NCBI RefSeq assembly: GCF_022370635.2
Contig: NZ_CP092362.2
Span: 2,480,001 to 2,544,000 of the forward strand
Origin: Mycolicibacterium crocinum
GTDB taxonomy: Bacteria; Actinomycetota; Actinomycetes; Mycobacteriales; Mycobacteriaceae
DNA: 64,000 nt
Direction of reading: 5' to 3'
Each line of letters opens with the position of its first letter. Position 1 is the first letter of the stretch. A program made the position numbers and the translations under genes. The notes beneath the pieces were generated by a model that saw only the letters and a program-made list of their open reading frames with translations, did not search any database and was not told the DNA's origin. This document shows, one piece after another, positions 16,499-25,973 of the stretch.

Positions 16499-17175
16499 CG
16501 GGCCACCGCCAGCCGCTTACCCAACCACCCGAACAGCAGGCCCAGTGGCAGCGTCAGGATCACGAATCCCAGGGCGAAGATCGTGCCCACCGTCACCAGC
16601 GCCGCGGTGTTCTCGATCATCCCCTTCATCAGCAGCGCCGCTTCCGCCACCCCGATCGCCGAAGCGATCGTGGTGTTCTTGGTCAGCGCGATCAACACCG
16701 AGCCGAGCGGAATGATCACCGACCGAAATGCCTGCGGCAGCAGGATCATTCGCAGGTTCTGGCCGAACGTGAAGCCCAGCGAGCGCGCGGCCTCGGCCTG
16801 GCCCAGCGGCACGGTGTTCACCCCCGAACGCACCGTCTCGCACACGAACGACGCGGTGTAGACCGTTAACCCGAGCACCGCGAGTCGAAAGTTACTGTCC
16901 TCGATCGACGTTGCCGACGTCGCGTCCACCAGCGTGATGCCCAGCGTCTGCGCCAGTCCGAACGAACAGAACAAGATGATCAGCGTCAGCGGGGTATTGC
17001 GCACCACGTTGACATACAAGGTGCCTAGCCAATTCAGCATCGGCACCGGTGCCAGCCGCATCGCGGCCAGCACCGTGCCGAGGATCAGCGCTCCGATCGC
17101 GGAGAACACCGTGAGCTGAATCGTGGTCCAGAACGCCTCGAAGATCTGGCCGCGATACTCGCTGAAGACCTCCAC
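16495..17175 (-). CDS. gluC: Glutamate ABC transporter permease GluC
   Basis: Second membrane subunit of the importer. 226 residues with about five transmembrane helices. Seen: WTTIQLTVFSAIGALILGTV at the N-terminus, the EAA loop GQAEAARSLGFTFGQNLRMI near residues 142-161, then LPQAFRSVIIPLGSVLIALT. Begins 12 bases after gluB and overlaps gluD by 4 bases. As with GluD, the substrate assignment to glutamate rests on the four-gene arrangement and binding-protein type. Confidence 0.88.
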   Translation of the reverse strand: MEVFSEYRGQIFEAFWTTIQLTVFSAIGALILGTVLAAMRLAPVPMLNWLGTLYVNVVRNTPLTLIILFCSFGLAQTLGITLVDATSATSIEDSNFRLAVLGLTVYTASFVCETVRSGVNTVPLGQAEAARSLGFTFGQNLRMILLPQAFRSVIIPLGSVLIALTKNTTIASAIGVAEAALLMKGMIENTAALVTVGTIFALGFVILTLPLGLLFGWLGKRLAVAR

Positions 17176-17187
17176 GCCCGCGCGACC

Positions 17188-18009
17188 TCAGCAGCCGTCG
17201 AGTGCCGGCGGCGCCGGAGCGGTGATGCCGGCCGGGCCGAGGTTCTTGTCGAACGCGGCCTTCCAGGAGCCGTCGGCCTCCATCTTCTTCACCGCGTCGC
17301 TGATCTTGGTGCACAACTCCTTGTCACCCTTCTTCAGCCCGATGCCGTAGCGCTCCTCGGAGAACGGCTTGCCGACGATCTTGAACGCGCCCGGCGACTG
17401 CGCGGCGTACCCGGCGAGGATCACCTCGTCGGTGGTCACCGCGTCGATCGCACCGTTCTTGAGCGCCTCGACGCACGCCGAGTAGGTGTCGTACTGCTGC
17501 AACTGGACGCCCGGGTACTTGTCCTTGATCCGCTGGGCCGGGGTGGACCCGCTGACCGAGCACAGCTTCTTGTTGTTCTGCAGCGACTCCGCGCCGGTGA
17601 TGTCGTTGTTGTCGGAGCGCACCAGCAGGGACTGGCCGGTCACCAGGTACGGCCCGGCGAAGTCGACCTTCTGCTTACGCGCGTCGGTGATCGAGTAGGT
17701 CGCGACGATGTACTTCACCTGGCCGTTCTGGATCAGGTTCTCGCGCTGCCCGGACGGCGATTCCTTCCACTCGATCTTGTCCTCGGGATAGCCGAGTTCC
17801 TTGGCGACGTACTTGGCCACGTCCACGTCGAAGCCGCTCATCGTGCCGTCCGGGTTCTTCAATCCCAGACCGGGCTGGTCGAACTTCGTGCCGATCACCA
17901 GCTTGTCGCCGCTGCCGCCACCGCCGCACGCGTTCGCGGCGAACGGCAACGCGACCGCCAGCGCCGCAGCGCCGACGAGCCGCCAGGAAAGACGGGGGAG
18001 TGCAGGCAT
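17188..18009 (-). CDS. gluB: Glutamate-binding lipoprotein GluB
   Basis: Extracytoplasmic solute-binding protein of the importer. 273 residues: a twin-Arg-free signal peptide with lipobox AANAC (Cys at about residue 28), then the family 3 binding fold with LVIGTKFDQPGLGLKNPDG, FDVDVAKYVAKELGYP and DFAGPYLVTGQSLLVR. The Cys would be acylated and anchor the protein to the membrane. Start at ATG 18007-18009 after a GAAAGGAACAC segment. It follows gluA after 20 bases. Confidence 0.9.
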   Translation of the reverse strand: MPALPRLSWRLVGAAALAVALPFAANACGGGGSGDKLVIGTKFDQPGLGLKNPDGTMSGFDVDVAKYVAKELGYPEDKIEWKESPSGQRENLIQNGQVKYIVATYSITDARKQKVDFAGPYLVTGQSLLVRSDNNDITGAESLQNNKKLCSVSGSTPAQRIKDKYPGVQLQQYDTYSACVEALKNGAIDAVTTDEVILAGYAAQSPGAFKIVGKPFSEERYGIGLKKGDKELCTKISDAVKKMEADGSWKAAFDKNLGPAGITAPAPPALDGC

Positions 18010-18029
18010 AGCAGGTGTTCCTTTCGCCC

Positions 18030-18782
18030 TTAGTGGTTGAGGATCTTGCCGAGGAAGTCTTTGGCGCGCTCCGAGCGCGGGTTGTCGAAGAACTCGGTGG
18101 GCGGGGCGTCCTCGACGATCGCTCCGTCGGCCATGAACACCACCCGGTTGGCGGCGCGACGGGCGAAACCCATCTCGTGAGTGACCACGACCATCGTCAT
18201 TCCGTCGGACGCCAGGGAGCTCATGACGGCCAGCACCTCGTTGATCATTTCCGGATCGAGCGCGCTGGTGGGCTCGTCGAACAACATCACCTTCGGGTTC
18301 ATCGCCAGCGAACGCGCGATAGCCACCCGCTGCTGCTGACCGCCGGACAGCTGGGCAGGGTATTTGTCCGCTTGATTGGCCACCCCCACCCGCTCCAGCA
18401 ACGACAGCGCGTTTTCGCGGGCCTTGTCCTTACTGACTTTGCGCACCTTCACCGGCGCCAGTGCGACGTTGTCGAGGATGGTCTTGTGCGCGAAGAGGTT
18501 GAACGACTGGAAAACCATGCCGACGTCGGCGCGCAACTGCGCCAGTTTGCGTCCCTCCGAAGGCAATTGCTCACCGTCGATGGTGATCGTGCCGGAATCC
18601 ACGGTCTCCAGACGGTTGATCGTTCGGCACAGCGTCGACTTGCCCGAACCCGAGGGACCCAACACCACCACGACCTGGCCGCGGTCGACCTCGAGGTTGA
18701 TGTCCTTCAGAACGTGCAGGTCGCCGAAGTGCTTGTTGACGCCCTGAATCGAGATCATCGGCTGTTCGCCGTCGCGCCCCAT
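18030..18782 (-). CDS. gluA: Glutamate ABC transporter ATP-binding protein GluA
   Basis: ATPase subunit, 250 residues. Seen: Walker [10 protein letters not shown] near residues 42-50, Q-loop in [10 protein letters not shown], the signature [15 protein letters not shown] near residues 145-159, Walker [14 protein letters not shown] and the switch His in VVTHEMGF. A -10 motif 8 bases before the ATG at 18782 suggests transcription starts close to that codon; an internal ATG eight codons in (before ISIQG) is also usable. First gene of gluA-B-C-D plus the DUF1254 gene, all on the minus strand. Confidence 0.92.
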   Translation of the reverse strand: MGRDGEQPMISIQGVNKHFGDLHVLKDINLEVDRGQVVVVLGPSGSGKSTLCRTINRLETVDSGTITIDGEQLPSEGRKLAQLRADVGMVFQSFNLFAHKTILDNVALAPVKVRKVSKDKARENALSLLERVGVANQADKYPAQLSGGQQQRVAIARSLAMNPKVMLFDEPTSALDPEMINEVLAVMSSLASDGMTMVVVTHEMGFARRAANRVVFMADGAIVEDAPPTEFFDNPRSERAKDFLGKILNH

Positions 18783-18790
18783 GCATTCAG

Positions 18791-18796
18791 ACCCTA
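18791..18796 (-). promoter_or_regulatory. -10 element of the glu operon
   Basis: Minus-strand TAGGGT, 8 bases before the gluA ATG. Located in the 93-base gap shared with divergent miaB. Confidence 0.35.
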
Positions 18797-18863
18797 CCCA
18801 GGTAACCCCAAGTTTGCCGAGCGTTGATCAATCCGCGATTTCTCTGTCCCTCGGACCGCTCCG

Positions 18864-18869
18864 TACGAT
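18864..18869 (+). promoter_or_regulatory. -10 element for leaderless miaB
   Basis: TACGAT, 6 bases before the GTG at 18876. Confidence 0.5.
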
Positions 18870-18875
18870 GAGCAT

Positions 18876-20402
18876 GTGACATCGGTGCTGACCAACAACA
18901 ATCCGGCGGGCGAACTGCCCGGTTCGGGAGACGGTCGCACCTACCAGGTCCGCACCTACGGCTGCCAGATGAACGTCCACGATTCCGAGCGGCTGGCCGG
19001 GCTGCTCGAGGCGGCCGGTTACCACCGGGCGCCCGAGGGCACCGACGCCGACGTGGTGGTGTTCAACACGTGCGCGGTCCGGGAAAACGCCGACAACAAG
19101 CTGTACGGCAATATCAGCCACCTGGCGCCGCGCAAGCAGGCCGACCCTGACATGCAGATCGCGGTGGGCGGCTGTCTGGCTCAAAAAGACCGTGAGGGAC
19201 TGCTGCAGAAGGCGCCCTGGGTCGACGTCGTCTTCGGCACCCACAACATCGGCTCGCTGCCTGCCCTGCTCGACCGCGCCCGGCACAACCGGCAGGCGCA
19301 GGTCGAAATCGAGGAGTCGCTGCGGGAATTCCCCTCGACTCTGCCTGCGGCGCGTGAATCCGCTTATGCGGCATGGGTTTCCATCTCGGTGGGCTGTAAC
19401 AATACGTGCACGTTCTGCATCGTGCCGTCGCTGCGCGGCAAAGAGGTCGACCGTCGCCCCGACGACATCCTCGCCGAGGTGCAATCGCTGGTCGACCAGG
19501 GCGTGCTGGAGATCACCCTGCTGGGTCAGAACGTCAACGCCTATGGCGTCTCGTTCGCCGACCCGGGCACGCCGCGCGATCGGGGCGCCTTCGCCGCACT
19601 GCTGCGCCAGTGCGGCGACATCGACGGCCTGGAGCGGGTCCGCTTCACCTCACCGCACCCGGCCGAATTCACCGACGACGTGATCGACGCGATGGCCCAA
19701 ACCGCGAATGTCTGCCCGGCCCTTCACATGCCGCTGCAATCCGGATCCGATCGCATGCTCAAGGCGATGCGCCGGTCCTACCGCGCCGAGAAGTACCTCG
19801 GCATCATCGACCGCGTGCGCGCGGCGATGCCGCACGCCGCGATCACCACCGACATCATCGTCGGCTTCCCCGGCGAGACGGAGGACGACTTCGCCGCCAC
19901 CCTCGACGTGGTGCGCCAGGCCCGGTTCAGTGCCGCCTTCACCTTCCAGTACTCCAAGCGGCCCGGTACCCCGGCCGCCGAACTCGACGGTCAGTTGCCG
20001 AAAGCTGTTGTGCAGGAACGCTATGACCGGCTCATCGAACTGCAGGAGCAGATCTCCTTCGAGGAGAACACCGCCCAGATCGGCCGTGAGGTCGAGTTGC
20101 TGGTGGCCACCGGCGAGGGCCGCAAAGACGCCAGCACGTCTCGGATGAGCGGACGCGCGCGCGACGGCAGGCTGGTGCACTTCACCCCGGGGGATGCCGC
20201 CCCTCGTCCCGGTGACATCGTCACCACCACCGTCACCGGCGCCGCCCCGCACCACCTGATCGCCGATGCGCCGCTGCTCAGTCACCGCCGCACCCGCGCC
20301 GGCGACGCACACGCGGCCGGGCAGCGGCCCCGCACGGTCGGGCTGGGCCTGCCACCGGTCGGCCGACCGCAGATCGAGGAGACGACGGGATGCCAGCTAT
20401 GA
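18876..20402 (+). CDS. miaB: tRNA methylthiotransferase MiaB
   Basis: Radical-SAM iron-sulfur enzyme adding a methylthio group to i6A37 of tRNAs reading UNN codons. 508 residues. Seen: UPF0004 domain with three cluster cysteines in [18 protein letters not shown] and VGGCLAQ, then the radical-SAM CxxxCxxC in [18 protein letters not shown] (residues 172-189), and a TRAM RNA-binding domain from about residue 400. GTG at 18876 follows a TACGAT box by 6 bases. Its substrate modification is made by MiaA, encoded 4 kb downstream. The stop overlaps the next gene by ATGA. The last 40 residues (Arg/Pro/Ala-rich) are a divergent tail. Confidence 0.95.
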   Translation: MTSVLTNNNPAGELPGSGDGRTYQVRTYGCQMNVHDSERLAGLLEAAGYHRAPEGTDADVVVFNTCAVRENADNKLYGNISHLAPRKQADPDMQIAVGGCLAQKDREGLLQKAPWVDVVFGTHNIGSLPALLDRARHNRQAQVEIEESLREFPSTLPAARESAYAAWVSISVGCNNTCTFCIVPSLRGKEVDRRPDDILAEVQSLVDQGVLEITLLGQNVNAYGVSFADPGTPRDRGAFAALLRQCGDIDGLERVRFTSPHPAEFTDDVIDAMAQTANVCPALHMPLQSGSDRMLKAMRRSYRAEKYLGIIDRVRAAMPHAAITTDIIVGFPGETEDDFAATLDVVRQARFSAAFTFQYSKRPGTPAAELDGQLPKAVVQERYDRLIELQEQISFEENTAQIGREVELLVATGEGRKDASTSRMSGRARDGRLVHFTPGDAAPRPGDIVTTTVTGAAPHHLIADAPLLSHRRTRAGDAHAAGQRPRTVGLGLPPVGRPQIEETTGCQL

Positions 20403-20980
20403 GTGACTTCGAGGCATACCGCGCAGAGTTGGAAAAGGCCGAACGCAAGGTGGCCGGGGAGATCCAGCCGGGCGCCCGCGCCATGGTGGTGGCGATCCTG
20501 GTGTTCGTCCTGCTGGTGTCGCTGATCCTGCCGCACACCGGCGGCGCCCGCGGCGTCGACGTGCTGATGGGCGACAGCAAGGCGCTCAGCGTGGGTATCG
20601 CGCTGCCGTCGCGGCTGTTCACCTGGTTCGCGCTGGTGTTCGGGGTGGGCTTCTCGATGCTGGCGCTGACTACCCGGCGCTGGTTCCTGGCGTGGATCGC
20701 CCTGGCCGGTTCGGCGCTGTCCAGCGCGCTCGGGCTGCTGGCCGTCTGGTCGCGTCAGACCGCCGTGCACGGACATCCCGGCCCGGGCATCGGCCTGCTG
20801 CTGGGCTGGCTGGCGGTCATCCTGCTGACCTTTCACTGGGCGCGCGTGGTGTGGACCCGCACCGCGGTGCAGCTGGCCGCCGAGGAACAGCGGCGCGCCG
20901 CCGCGAGCGAACGTCAATCGCGCACACTGCTCGAAGACCTCGACCGCCGCGAAGGCAAGCAGCCGCCGGCCGCGACCTAG
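20399..20980 (+). CDS. Conserved membrane protein (Rv2732c type)
   Basis: Function unknown. A 193-residue protein with four hydrophobic segments at about residues 28-48, 70-90, 95-115 and 125-145, an N-terminal charged helix ([20 protein letters not shown]) and a C-terminal charged coiled region ([20 protein letters not shown]). The ATG at 20399 overlaps the miaB stop as ATGA; an ATG nine bases earlier is possible but lacks that coupling. The TAG stop forms a CTAG overlap with the stop of the convergent DUF349 gene. Confidence 0.82.
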   Translation: MSDFEAYRAELEKAERKVAGEIQPGARAMVVAILVFVLLVSLILPHTGGARGVDVLMGDSKALSVGIALPSRLFTWFALVFGVGFSMLALTTRRWFLAWIALAGSALSSALGLLAVWSRQTAVHGHPGPGIGLLLGWLAVILLTFHWARVVWTRTAVQLAAEEQRRAAASERQSRTLLEDLDRREGKQPPAAT

Positions 20981-22302
20981 CGCTTCTTACCCAGCGATTC
21001 CACCGCGGCGTCGGCCCACTGCCGCCACTGCTCGGCGTTGGCCCGGGCCTCGGCCGCATCCTTCGTGCGTCCGGCGGCTTCGGCCTTCTCCGCCTGCCGC
21101 TCGTACTGCTCCACGCGAGCCTGGAACTGTTCGGCGCGGGCCTGCGCCTGCGGGTCGGTCCACCCCGAGTCCGCGGCGTCGCGCACCTTCTTCTCCACCG
21201 CGCGCAGCCGGCGTTCCAGGTCGGCGGACCGCTCCCGCGGAACCTTGCCGATCGCATCCCACTTGTCGGTGATCGTCCGCAGCGCGGCGCGGGCCGCGTC
21301 CAGGTTCGACGTGTCGAGCTTCTCCGCCTCCGCCAGCAACGCTTCCTTGGCGGCGGCGTTGGCCTGGAATTCGGTGTCGCGCTCGGCGTTCACCGCATTG
21401 CGCGCAGCGAAGAACGTGTCCTGTGCCGCCTTGAACCGGTGCCACAAGGCGTCGTCGACGTCCTTGGCCGCCCGTCCTGCCGCCTTCCACTGGGCGAGCA
21501 GATCGCGGAACGCCGACGCTGTCGCCGACCAGTCGGTGGACCCGGACAGCTCCTCGGCGCGCACGCACAGCTGTTCCTTGGCCTGTTTGGCGCCGGCGCG
21601 TTCCCGGTCCAGATCGGCGAAGTGCGAGCCGCGGCGCCGGTTGAAGGTCTCCCGCGCCGCGGAGTAGCGCTTCCACAGCGCGTCGTCGGTCTTGCGGTCC
21701 AGACCGGTGATGGTCCGCCACTCGTCGAGGATGGCGCGCAGCCGGTCGCCGGCGGCCTTCCACTGTGTCGAGCTTGCCGCCAGCTCTTCGGCCTCGGCGG
21801 CCAGCGCCTCCTTGCGTGCGGTCTGCTCGGCGCGGTGCTCGTCGCGTCGGGCGCGATCGGCCGCGGCGGTCTCCTCGGCGTGGTCGCGGATCGCGGCGAG
21901 CCGGGCGGCCAGTGCGTCCAGATCGCCGAGAACGCTTGCGGTGGGCAGGGTTTCGGCCAGTGTGGCGGCCGCCGCCTTGATCTTGCGGGCGTCGCCGGTG
22001 CCGGAGGCCAGCCGCGTCTCCATCAGCGTGACCTCAGTGGCGAGATCCTCGAAGCGCCGGCCGAAGTGGGCATAGGCGGCTTCGGTGTCGCCGGCCTGCC
22101 AGGAGCCTATATTGCGTTCGCCGGCCGACGTGATCAGCCAGACCGTGCCGTCGTCGTCGACGCGACCGAACCGATGCGGGTCGCTGGACGGCGGCACCGC
22201 TAATGGGGAAGTGGGGGCGTGCGGCTTGGGAACGGGTCGCGGCGGTCCCGGTCGGGGGGCCGGTTTCGGGGATCCGCCGGCGCTGGGTTCGTCGATGGTC
22301 AT
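20977..22302 (-). CDS. DUF349 repeat protein (Rv2731 type)
   Basis: A 441-residue, almost entirely helical protein. Seen: a proline-rich N-terminus (residues 8-45), a small [19 protein letters not shown] domain, then repeated DUF349 helical units with the recurring pattern of Trp plus WK or DALWKR ([60 protein letters not shown]). A long C-terminal coiled coil is rich in Ala, Glu and Arg. DUF349 proteins are linked to nucleic-acid or ribosome-associated roles, but function here is unproven. ATG at 22300-22302. Confidence 0.85.
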   Translation of the reverse strand: MTIDEPSAGGSPKPAPRPGPPRPVPKPHAPTSPLAVPPSSDPHRFGRVDDDGTVWLITSAGERNIGSWQAGDTEAAYAHFGRRFEDLATEVTLMETRLASGTGDARKIKAAAATLAETLPTASVLGDLDALAARLAAIRDHAEETAAADRARRDEHRAEQTARKEALAAEAEELAASSTQWKAAGDRLRAILDEWRTITGLDRKTDDALWKRYSAARETFNRRRGSHFADLDRERAGAKQAKEQLCVRAEELSGSTDWSATASAFRDLLAQWKAAGRAAKDVDDALWHRFKAAQDTFFAARNAVNAERDTEFQANAAAKEALLAEAEKLDTSNLDAARAALRTITDKWDAIGKVPRERSADLERRLRAVEKKVRDAADSGWTDPQAQARAEQFQARVEQYERQAEKAEAAGRTKDAAEARANAEQWRQWADAAVESLGKKR

Positions 22303-22520
22303 GGACTCGCCTCACCTACCCTCCGCGCGGGAAGCCCGCGCATCTGCCGCGCGACGCGGCGCCATTACTCCCGTGGCCGGCGTCCGTGGCTTCGGCCCCC
22401 GTCCACGTTGGTATTGAACCAGGTCGATGCCACCTGTGCGCCCGGGTTGGCTGGTCTGAGGTTGCGGACTCTTGTGATCGCCGGGCACGCTGGCGGCGTC
22501 GAGGGTGGAGGAGATCAGTG

Positions 22521-23408
22521 ATGGCAAAGGCGGATATCGCTGTCCTGCTTGCGTTGTGTGCCGCATTCTTCATCGCGGTCGGTGACGTGATCCAGCAGCG
22601 GTCCGCGCATGAGGTCACCGACGAGCAGGTGAGCCCGATCGCGTTGTTCAAGCGGCTGCTGCGCGACAAGACGTGGTGGCTGGGCAGTGTGGCCGGTGGC
22701 GCCGGCTTCGGATTCCAGGCGGCCGCGCTCGGGTTCGGGTCGGTGCTTCTCGTCCAGGCGCTGCTGGTCACCTCGCTGCTGTTCGCCCTGCCGATGAGCG
22801 CCTACTTCGCGCACCGCCGGGTGACCCGCACGCAATGGTTGTGGGCGGTGCTGCTGGCGGCGTCGGTGGCGGTGATCGTCACCGTCGGCAACCCCACCGA
22901 AGGGCATTCCCGCGCGGGCCTCGAGCTGTGGATCTGGGTGGCCGCGATCATGGGCCCGGCGCTGATCGCGTGCGTGATCGGGGCGAAGGTGCTGACCGGC
23001 AAGCCCGCCGCGGCGGTGCTGCTGGCGCTGGTGTCCGGCTCGCTGTGGGGGCTGTTCGCGGTGCTGACCAAGGGTGTCGTCGGCCGTATCGACCACGGCA
23101 TCGTGGCGGTGCTGATGAGCCCCGAGCTCTATGCGTGGGCGCTGGTCGCGGTGGCGGCGACCGCGTGGCAGCAATCGGCGTTTCGGGCCGGGTCGATGGC
23201 GGCGTCGCTGCCGACGATGACGGTGGCCGAACCGATCGTCGGCTCGGTCCTGGGCATCTTCGTCCTCGGCGAGACGCTGAGGCCCGGCGACACGGGCTGG
23301 TTCATGTTGATCGCGGCCGTCGCGGTGATGGTGTGCGCCACCGCGGCACTGGCCCACGGCGAAGCCACGTCGCAGACCGAGCCCGCCGCCGAGCCGGTGG
23401 CGGGCTGA
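22521..23408 (+). CDS. DMT-superfamily membrane transporter (Rv2729c type)
   Basis: A 295-residue protein with about nine or ten transmembrane helices in the EamA-like drug/metabolite transporter pattern: FFIAVGDVIQQRSAHEV in the first helix, GFQAAALGFGSVLLVQALLV in the third and MTVAEPIVGSVLGIFVLGET in the second half. NIPA-type magnesium transporters share this shape, so substrate is open. GGAGGAGATC lies before the ATG at 22521. The 218 bases upstream to the divergent DUF349 gene hold no gene. The next gene follows after 20 bases. Confidence 0.82.
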   Translation: MAKADIAVLLALCAAFFIAVGDVIQQRSAHEVTDEQVSPIALFKRLLRDKTWWLGSVAGGAGFGFQAAALGFGSVLLVQALLVTSLLFALPMSAYFAHRRVTRTQWLWAVLLAASVAVIVTVGNPTEGHSRAGLELWIWVAAIMGPALIACVIGAKVLTGKPAAAVLLALVSGSLWGLFAVLTKGVVGRIDHGIVAVLMSPELYAWALVAVAATAWQQSAFRAGSMAASLPTMTVAEPIVGSVLGIFVLGETLRPGDTGWFMLIAAVAVMVCATAALAHGEATSQTEPAAEPVAG

Positions 23409-23415
23409 CGGCCAC

Positions 23416-23421
23416 TACCGT
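23416..23421 (+). promoter_or_regulatory. -10 element before the Rv2728c-type gene
   Basis: TACCGT, 7 bases before the GTG at 23429; consistent with an internal leaderless promoter of the miaA-dapF cluster. Confidence 0.4.
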
Positions 23422-23428
23422 GTTGGGC

Positions 23429-24112
23429 GTGCTGTCCGCCGTTGTCCTGACGCCGTCGGCGCCGGTCCTGGTGCCCGAGCTGGCCGGTGCCGCCGCCGAA
23501 GTCGCCGAGTTCCGCGCAGCAGCGCTGGCGGCTGTCGCCGACCTGCCCGACCGCTGGATCGCCATTGGGGCCGGGGCGGCCGACGACGTCATCGAGCCGA
23601 ATACCCGCGGAACGTTCGCCGGGTATGGGGTCGACATCCCCGTCGCGCTGTCCCCGGACGCGGGTGGCGCGGTGCGGGCGTTGCCGTTGTGCGCACTGTT
23701 CACCGGCTGGCTTCGCGGGCAGGCCAATCCATCGGCCCGCGCCCAGGTCCGGGTGTACGACGCCGAGCACGACGCGGGGACGGCGATCGGTTACGGCCGC
23801 GCGCTACGCACCGAGATCGACGCCATCGATGCGCCGGTGGGTGTCCTGGTGGTGGCCGACGGCGCCAACACGTTGACCCCGTCGGCGCCCGGCGGCTACG
23901 ACCCCGACTCGGTGCCGGTTCAGGCCGCGCTGGACGAGGCGCTGAGCTCAGGTGATGTCGACGCGCTGACCCGGCTTCCCGGCGGCATCGTCGGCCGGGT
24001 CGCCTATCAGGTACTGGCCGGGCTGACCGGACCCGCGCCACGCTCGACCACCGAGCTGATGCACGGCGCGCCGTACGGCGTGGGCTACTTCGTCGGCGTC
24101 TGGAAACCGTGA
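23429..24112 (+). CDS. Class III extradiol dioxygenase-like protein (Rv2728c type)
   Basis: A 227-residue protein with the overall shape of the LigB/DODA family: [16 protein letters not shown] at the N-terminus, then [37 protein letters not shown] and a C-terminal [10 protein letters not shown]. The usual metal-binding His and Glu residues of true LigB dioxygenases are not evident, so ring-cleaving activity is doubtful. The TGA stop overlaps the miaA GTG. Start GTG at 23429 is supported by a TACCGT box 7 bases upstream. Confidence 0.75.
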   Translation: MLSAVVLTPSAPVLVPELAGAAAEVAEFRAAALAAVADLPDRWIAIGAGAADDVIEPNTRGTFAGYGVDIPVALSPDAGGAVRALPLCALFTGWLRGQANPSARAQVRVYDAEHDAGTAIGYGRALRTEIDAIDAPVGVLVVADGANTLTPSAPGGYDPDSVPVQAALDEALSSGDVDALTRLPGGIVGRVAYQVLAGLTGPAPRSTTELMHGAPYGVGYFVGVWKP

Positions 24113-25026
24113 CCAGGCCCATCGCGGTCATCGGGCCGACCGGGACCGGCAAGTCGGCACTGGCACTGGACGTCGCCGAACGGCTCGGCGGCGAGATCGT
24201 CAACGCCGATGCGATGCAGCAGTACCGCGGCATGGACATCGGCACCGCCAAGCTCACCGTCGACGAACGGCGCGGCATCCCGCACCACCAGCTCGACGTC
24301 CTCGACGTCACACAGACCGCCACCGTCGCGCGCTATCAGGAGGCCGCAGCCGCGGACGTCGAAGCCATCGCGGCCCGCGGCGCGCCACCGGTGGTCGTCG
24401 GCGGGTCGATGCTCTACATCCAGTCACTGCTCGACGAATGGGCGTTCCCGGCCACCGACCCCGACGTACGCGCCCGGTGGGAACAGCGGCTCGCCGAGAT
24501 CGGGGTGGGCGCGCTGCACGCCGAGCTGGGCCGCCGCGACCCGGCCGCCGCGGCGGCGATCCTGGCCACCGACGGCCGCCGGATCGTGCGCGCACTGGAG
24601 GTTGTCGAGCTGACCGGCCAGCCGTTCGCCGCGTCGGCGCCCCGGATCGGAGCGCCTCGCTGGGACACGCTGATCGTTGGTTTGGATTGGGAGACAAGCA
24701 TTCTCGACGAGCGCCTGGCGCGGCGCACCGACCTCATGTTCGAGGCAGGCCTGGTCGACGAGGTGCGCGCACTGCTCGGCGGCGGGCTTCGCCAGGGCGT
24801 CACCGCAGCCCGCGCCCTCGGCTACGCCCAGGTGCTCGCCGCGCTCGACGCCGGGGGCGGTGAGGAGGAACTGGCCCAGGCTCGCGAACTGACCTTCATC
24901 GGCACCCGGCGCTACGTGCGTCGGCAGCGATCGTGGTTTCGCCGCGACCATCGCATCCACTGGCTCGACGGTGCGGCCGCTGACCTCGCCGACCAGGTGG
25001 TCTCCCGGTGGCGGGACGTATCCTGA
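24109..25026 (+). CDS. miaA: tRNA dimethylallyltransferase MiaA
   Basis: Transfers the dimethylallyl group to A37 of tRNA, providing i6A for MiaB. 305 residues. Seen: P-loop [20 protein letters not shown] at residues 7-26, [19 protein letters not shown], then [32 protein letters not shown] and the C-terminal [18 protein letters not shown] for tRNA contact. The GTG at 24109 overlaps the previous stop (GTGA), and dapF starts 4 bases after the end, so the three form an operon. Confidence 0.96.
   Translation: MTRPIAVIGPTGTGKSALALDVAERLGGEIVNADAMQQYRGMDIGTAKLTVDERRGIPHHQLDVLDVTQTATVARYQEAAAADVEAIAARGAPPVVVGGSMLYIQSLLDEWAFPATDPDVRARWEQRLAEIGVGALHAELGRRDPAAAAAILATDGRRIVRALEVVELTGQPFAASAPRIGAPRWDTLIVGLDWETSILDERLARRTDLMFEAGLVDEVRALLGGGLRQGVTAARALGYAQVLAALDAGGGEEELAQARELTFIGTRRYVRRQRSWFRRDHRIHWLDGAAADLADQVVSRWRDVS
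25019..25024 (+). promoter_or_regulatory. -10 element for dapF
   Basis: TATCCT, 6 bases before the GTG at 25031. It overlaps the end of miaA, giving dapF a possible separate leaderless transcript. Confidence 0.45.
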
Positions 25027-25030
25027 ACTC

Positions 25031-25900
25031 GTGATTTTCGCCAAGGGGCACGGCACCGAGAACGACTTCGTGCTGCTGCCCGACCTGCCCGCACAGCTGG
25101 ACCTGGCGCCCGCCGCCGTGGCCGCGCTGTGCGACCGGCGCCGCGGGCTGGGCGCCGACGGCGTGCTGCGGGTCACGACCGCAGGGGCCGTCGTCGACGC
25201 CGGTGTGCTGGATCGGCTGCCCGAAGGGGTCGACGCCGGCGACTGGTACATGGATTACCGAAATGCCGACGGCTCGATCGCGCAGATGTGCGGCAACGGG
25301 GTCCGGGTGTTCGCGCACTACCTGCGGGCGAGCGGCCTGGAGAAGCGTGACGAGTTCGTGGTCGGCACCCTGGCCGGTCCGCGGCCGGTCGTCGTGCACC
25401 GCGCTGACGGGCTGCAGGCCGAGGTCACCGTCGACATGGGCAAGGTCAACCTGCTCGGGACCGGCACCGCCACCGTCGGCGGCAGGCACTTCACCGGTGT
25501 CGGCGTGGACGTGGGCAACCCGCACCTGGCCTGCCTCGATCCCGGCCTCACCGAACAGGCGCTGGCCGCGCTCGACGTCGCCGCGCCGGTGGTGTTCGAC
25601 CGCGGCCAGTTCCCGGACGGCGTCAACGTCGAGGTGCTGACCATTGCCCGTGATGGCGCGGTCACCATGCGGGTACACGAGCGTGGTGTCGGCGAAACGC
25701 GCTCCTGCGGTACCGGAACGGTGGCCGCCGCGGTCGCCGCGCTCAACCATCTCAACCTGTCGACGGGCACCATGCGGGTCCGCATCCCCGGCGGCGAGGT
25801 CACCGTCGAGGTCAGCCACACCTCCAGCTCGCTGCGCGGCCCGTCGGTCCTGGTCGCGCACGGCGAACTCGCCGACGCCTGGTGGGCGGCCCAGCACTGA
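25031..25900 (+). CDS. dapF: Diaminopimelate epimerase DapF
   Basis: Converts LL- to meso-diaminopimelate for lysine and peptidoglycan synthesis. 289 residues, the same as the M. tuberculosis enzyme as I recall. Seen: [18 protein letters not shown], the first catalytic Cys in [14 protein letters not shown] (near residue 87), [13 protein letters not shown], and the second catalytic Cys in [17 protein letters not shown] (near residue 226). GTG at 25031 begins 4 bases after miaA and has its own TATCCT box. Confidence 0.96.
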   Translation: MIFAKGHGTENDFVLLPDLPAQLDLAPAAVAALCDRRRGLGADGVLRVTTAGAVVDAGVLDRLPEGVDAGDWYMDYRNADGSIAQMCGNGVRVFAHYLRASGLEKRDEFVVGTLAGPRPVVVHRADGLQAEVTVDMGKVNLLGTGTATVGGRHFTGVGVDVGNPHLACLDPGLTEQALAALDVAAPVVFDRGQFPDGVNVEVLTIARDGAVTMRVHERGVGETRSCGTGTVAAAVAALNHLNLSTGTMRVRIPGGEVTVEVSHTSSSLRGPSVLVAHGELADAWWAAQH

Positions 25901-25973
25901 CGGCACGTTATTCGGATGCGCCACGTTGGATAGGCGTGACACCATCGATTACCGCTTCTGACACGCAAGGCCT

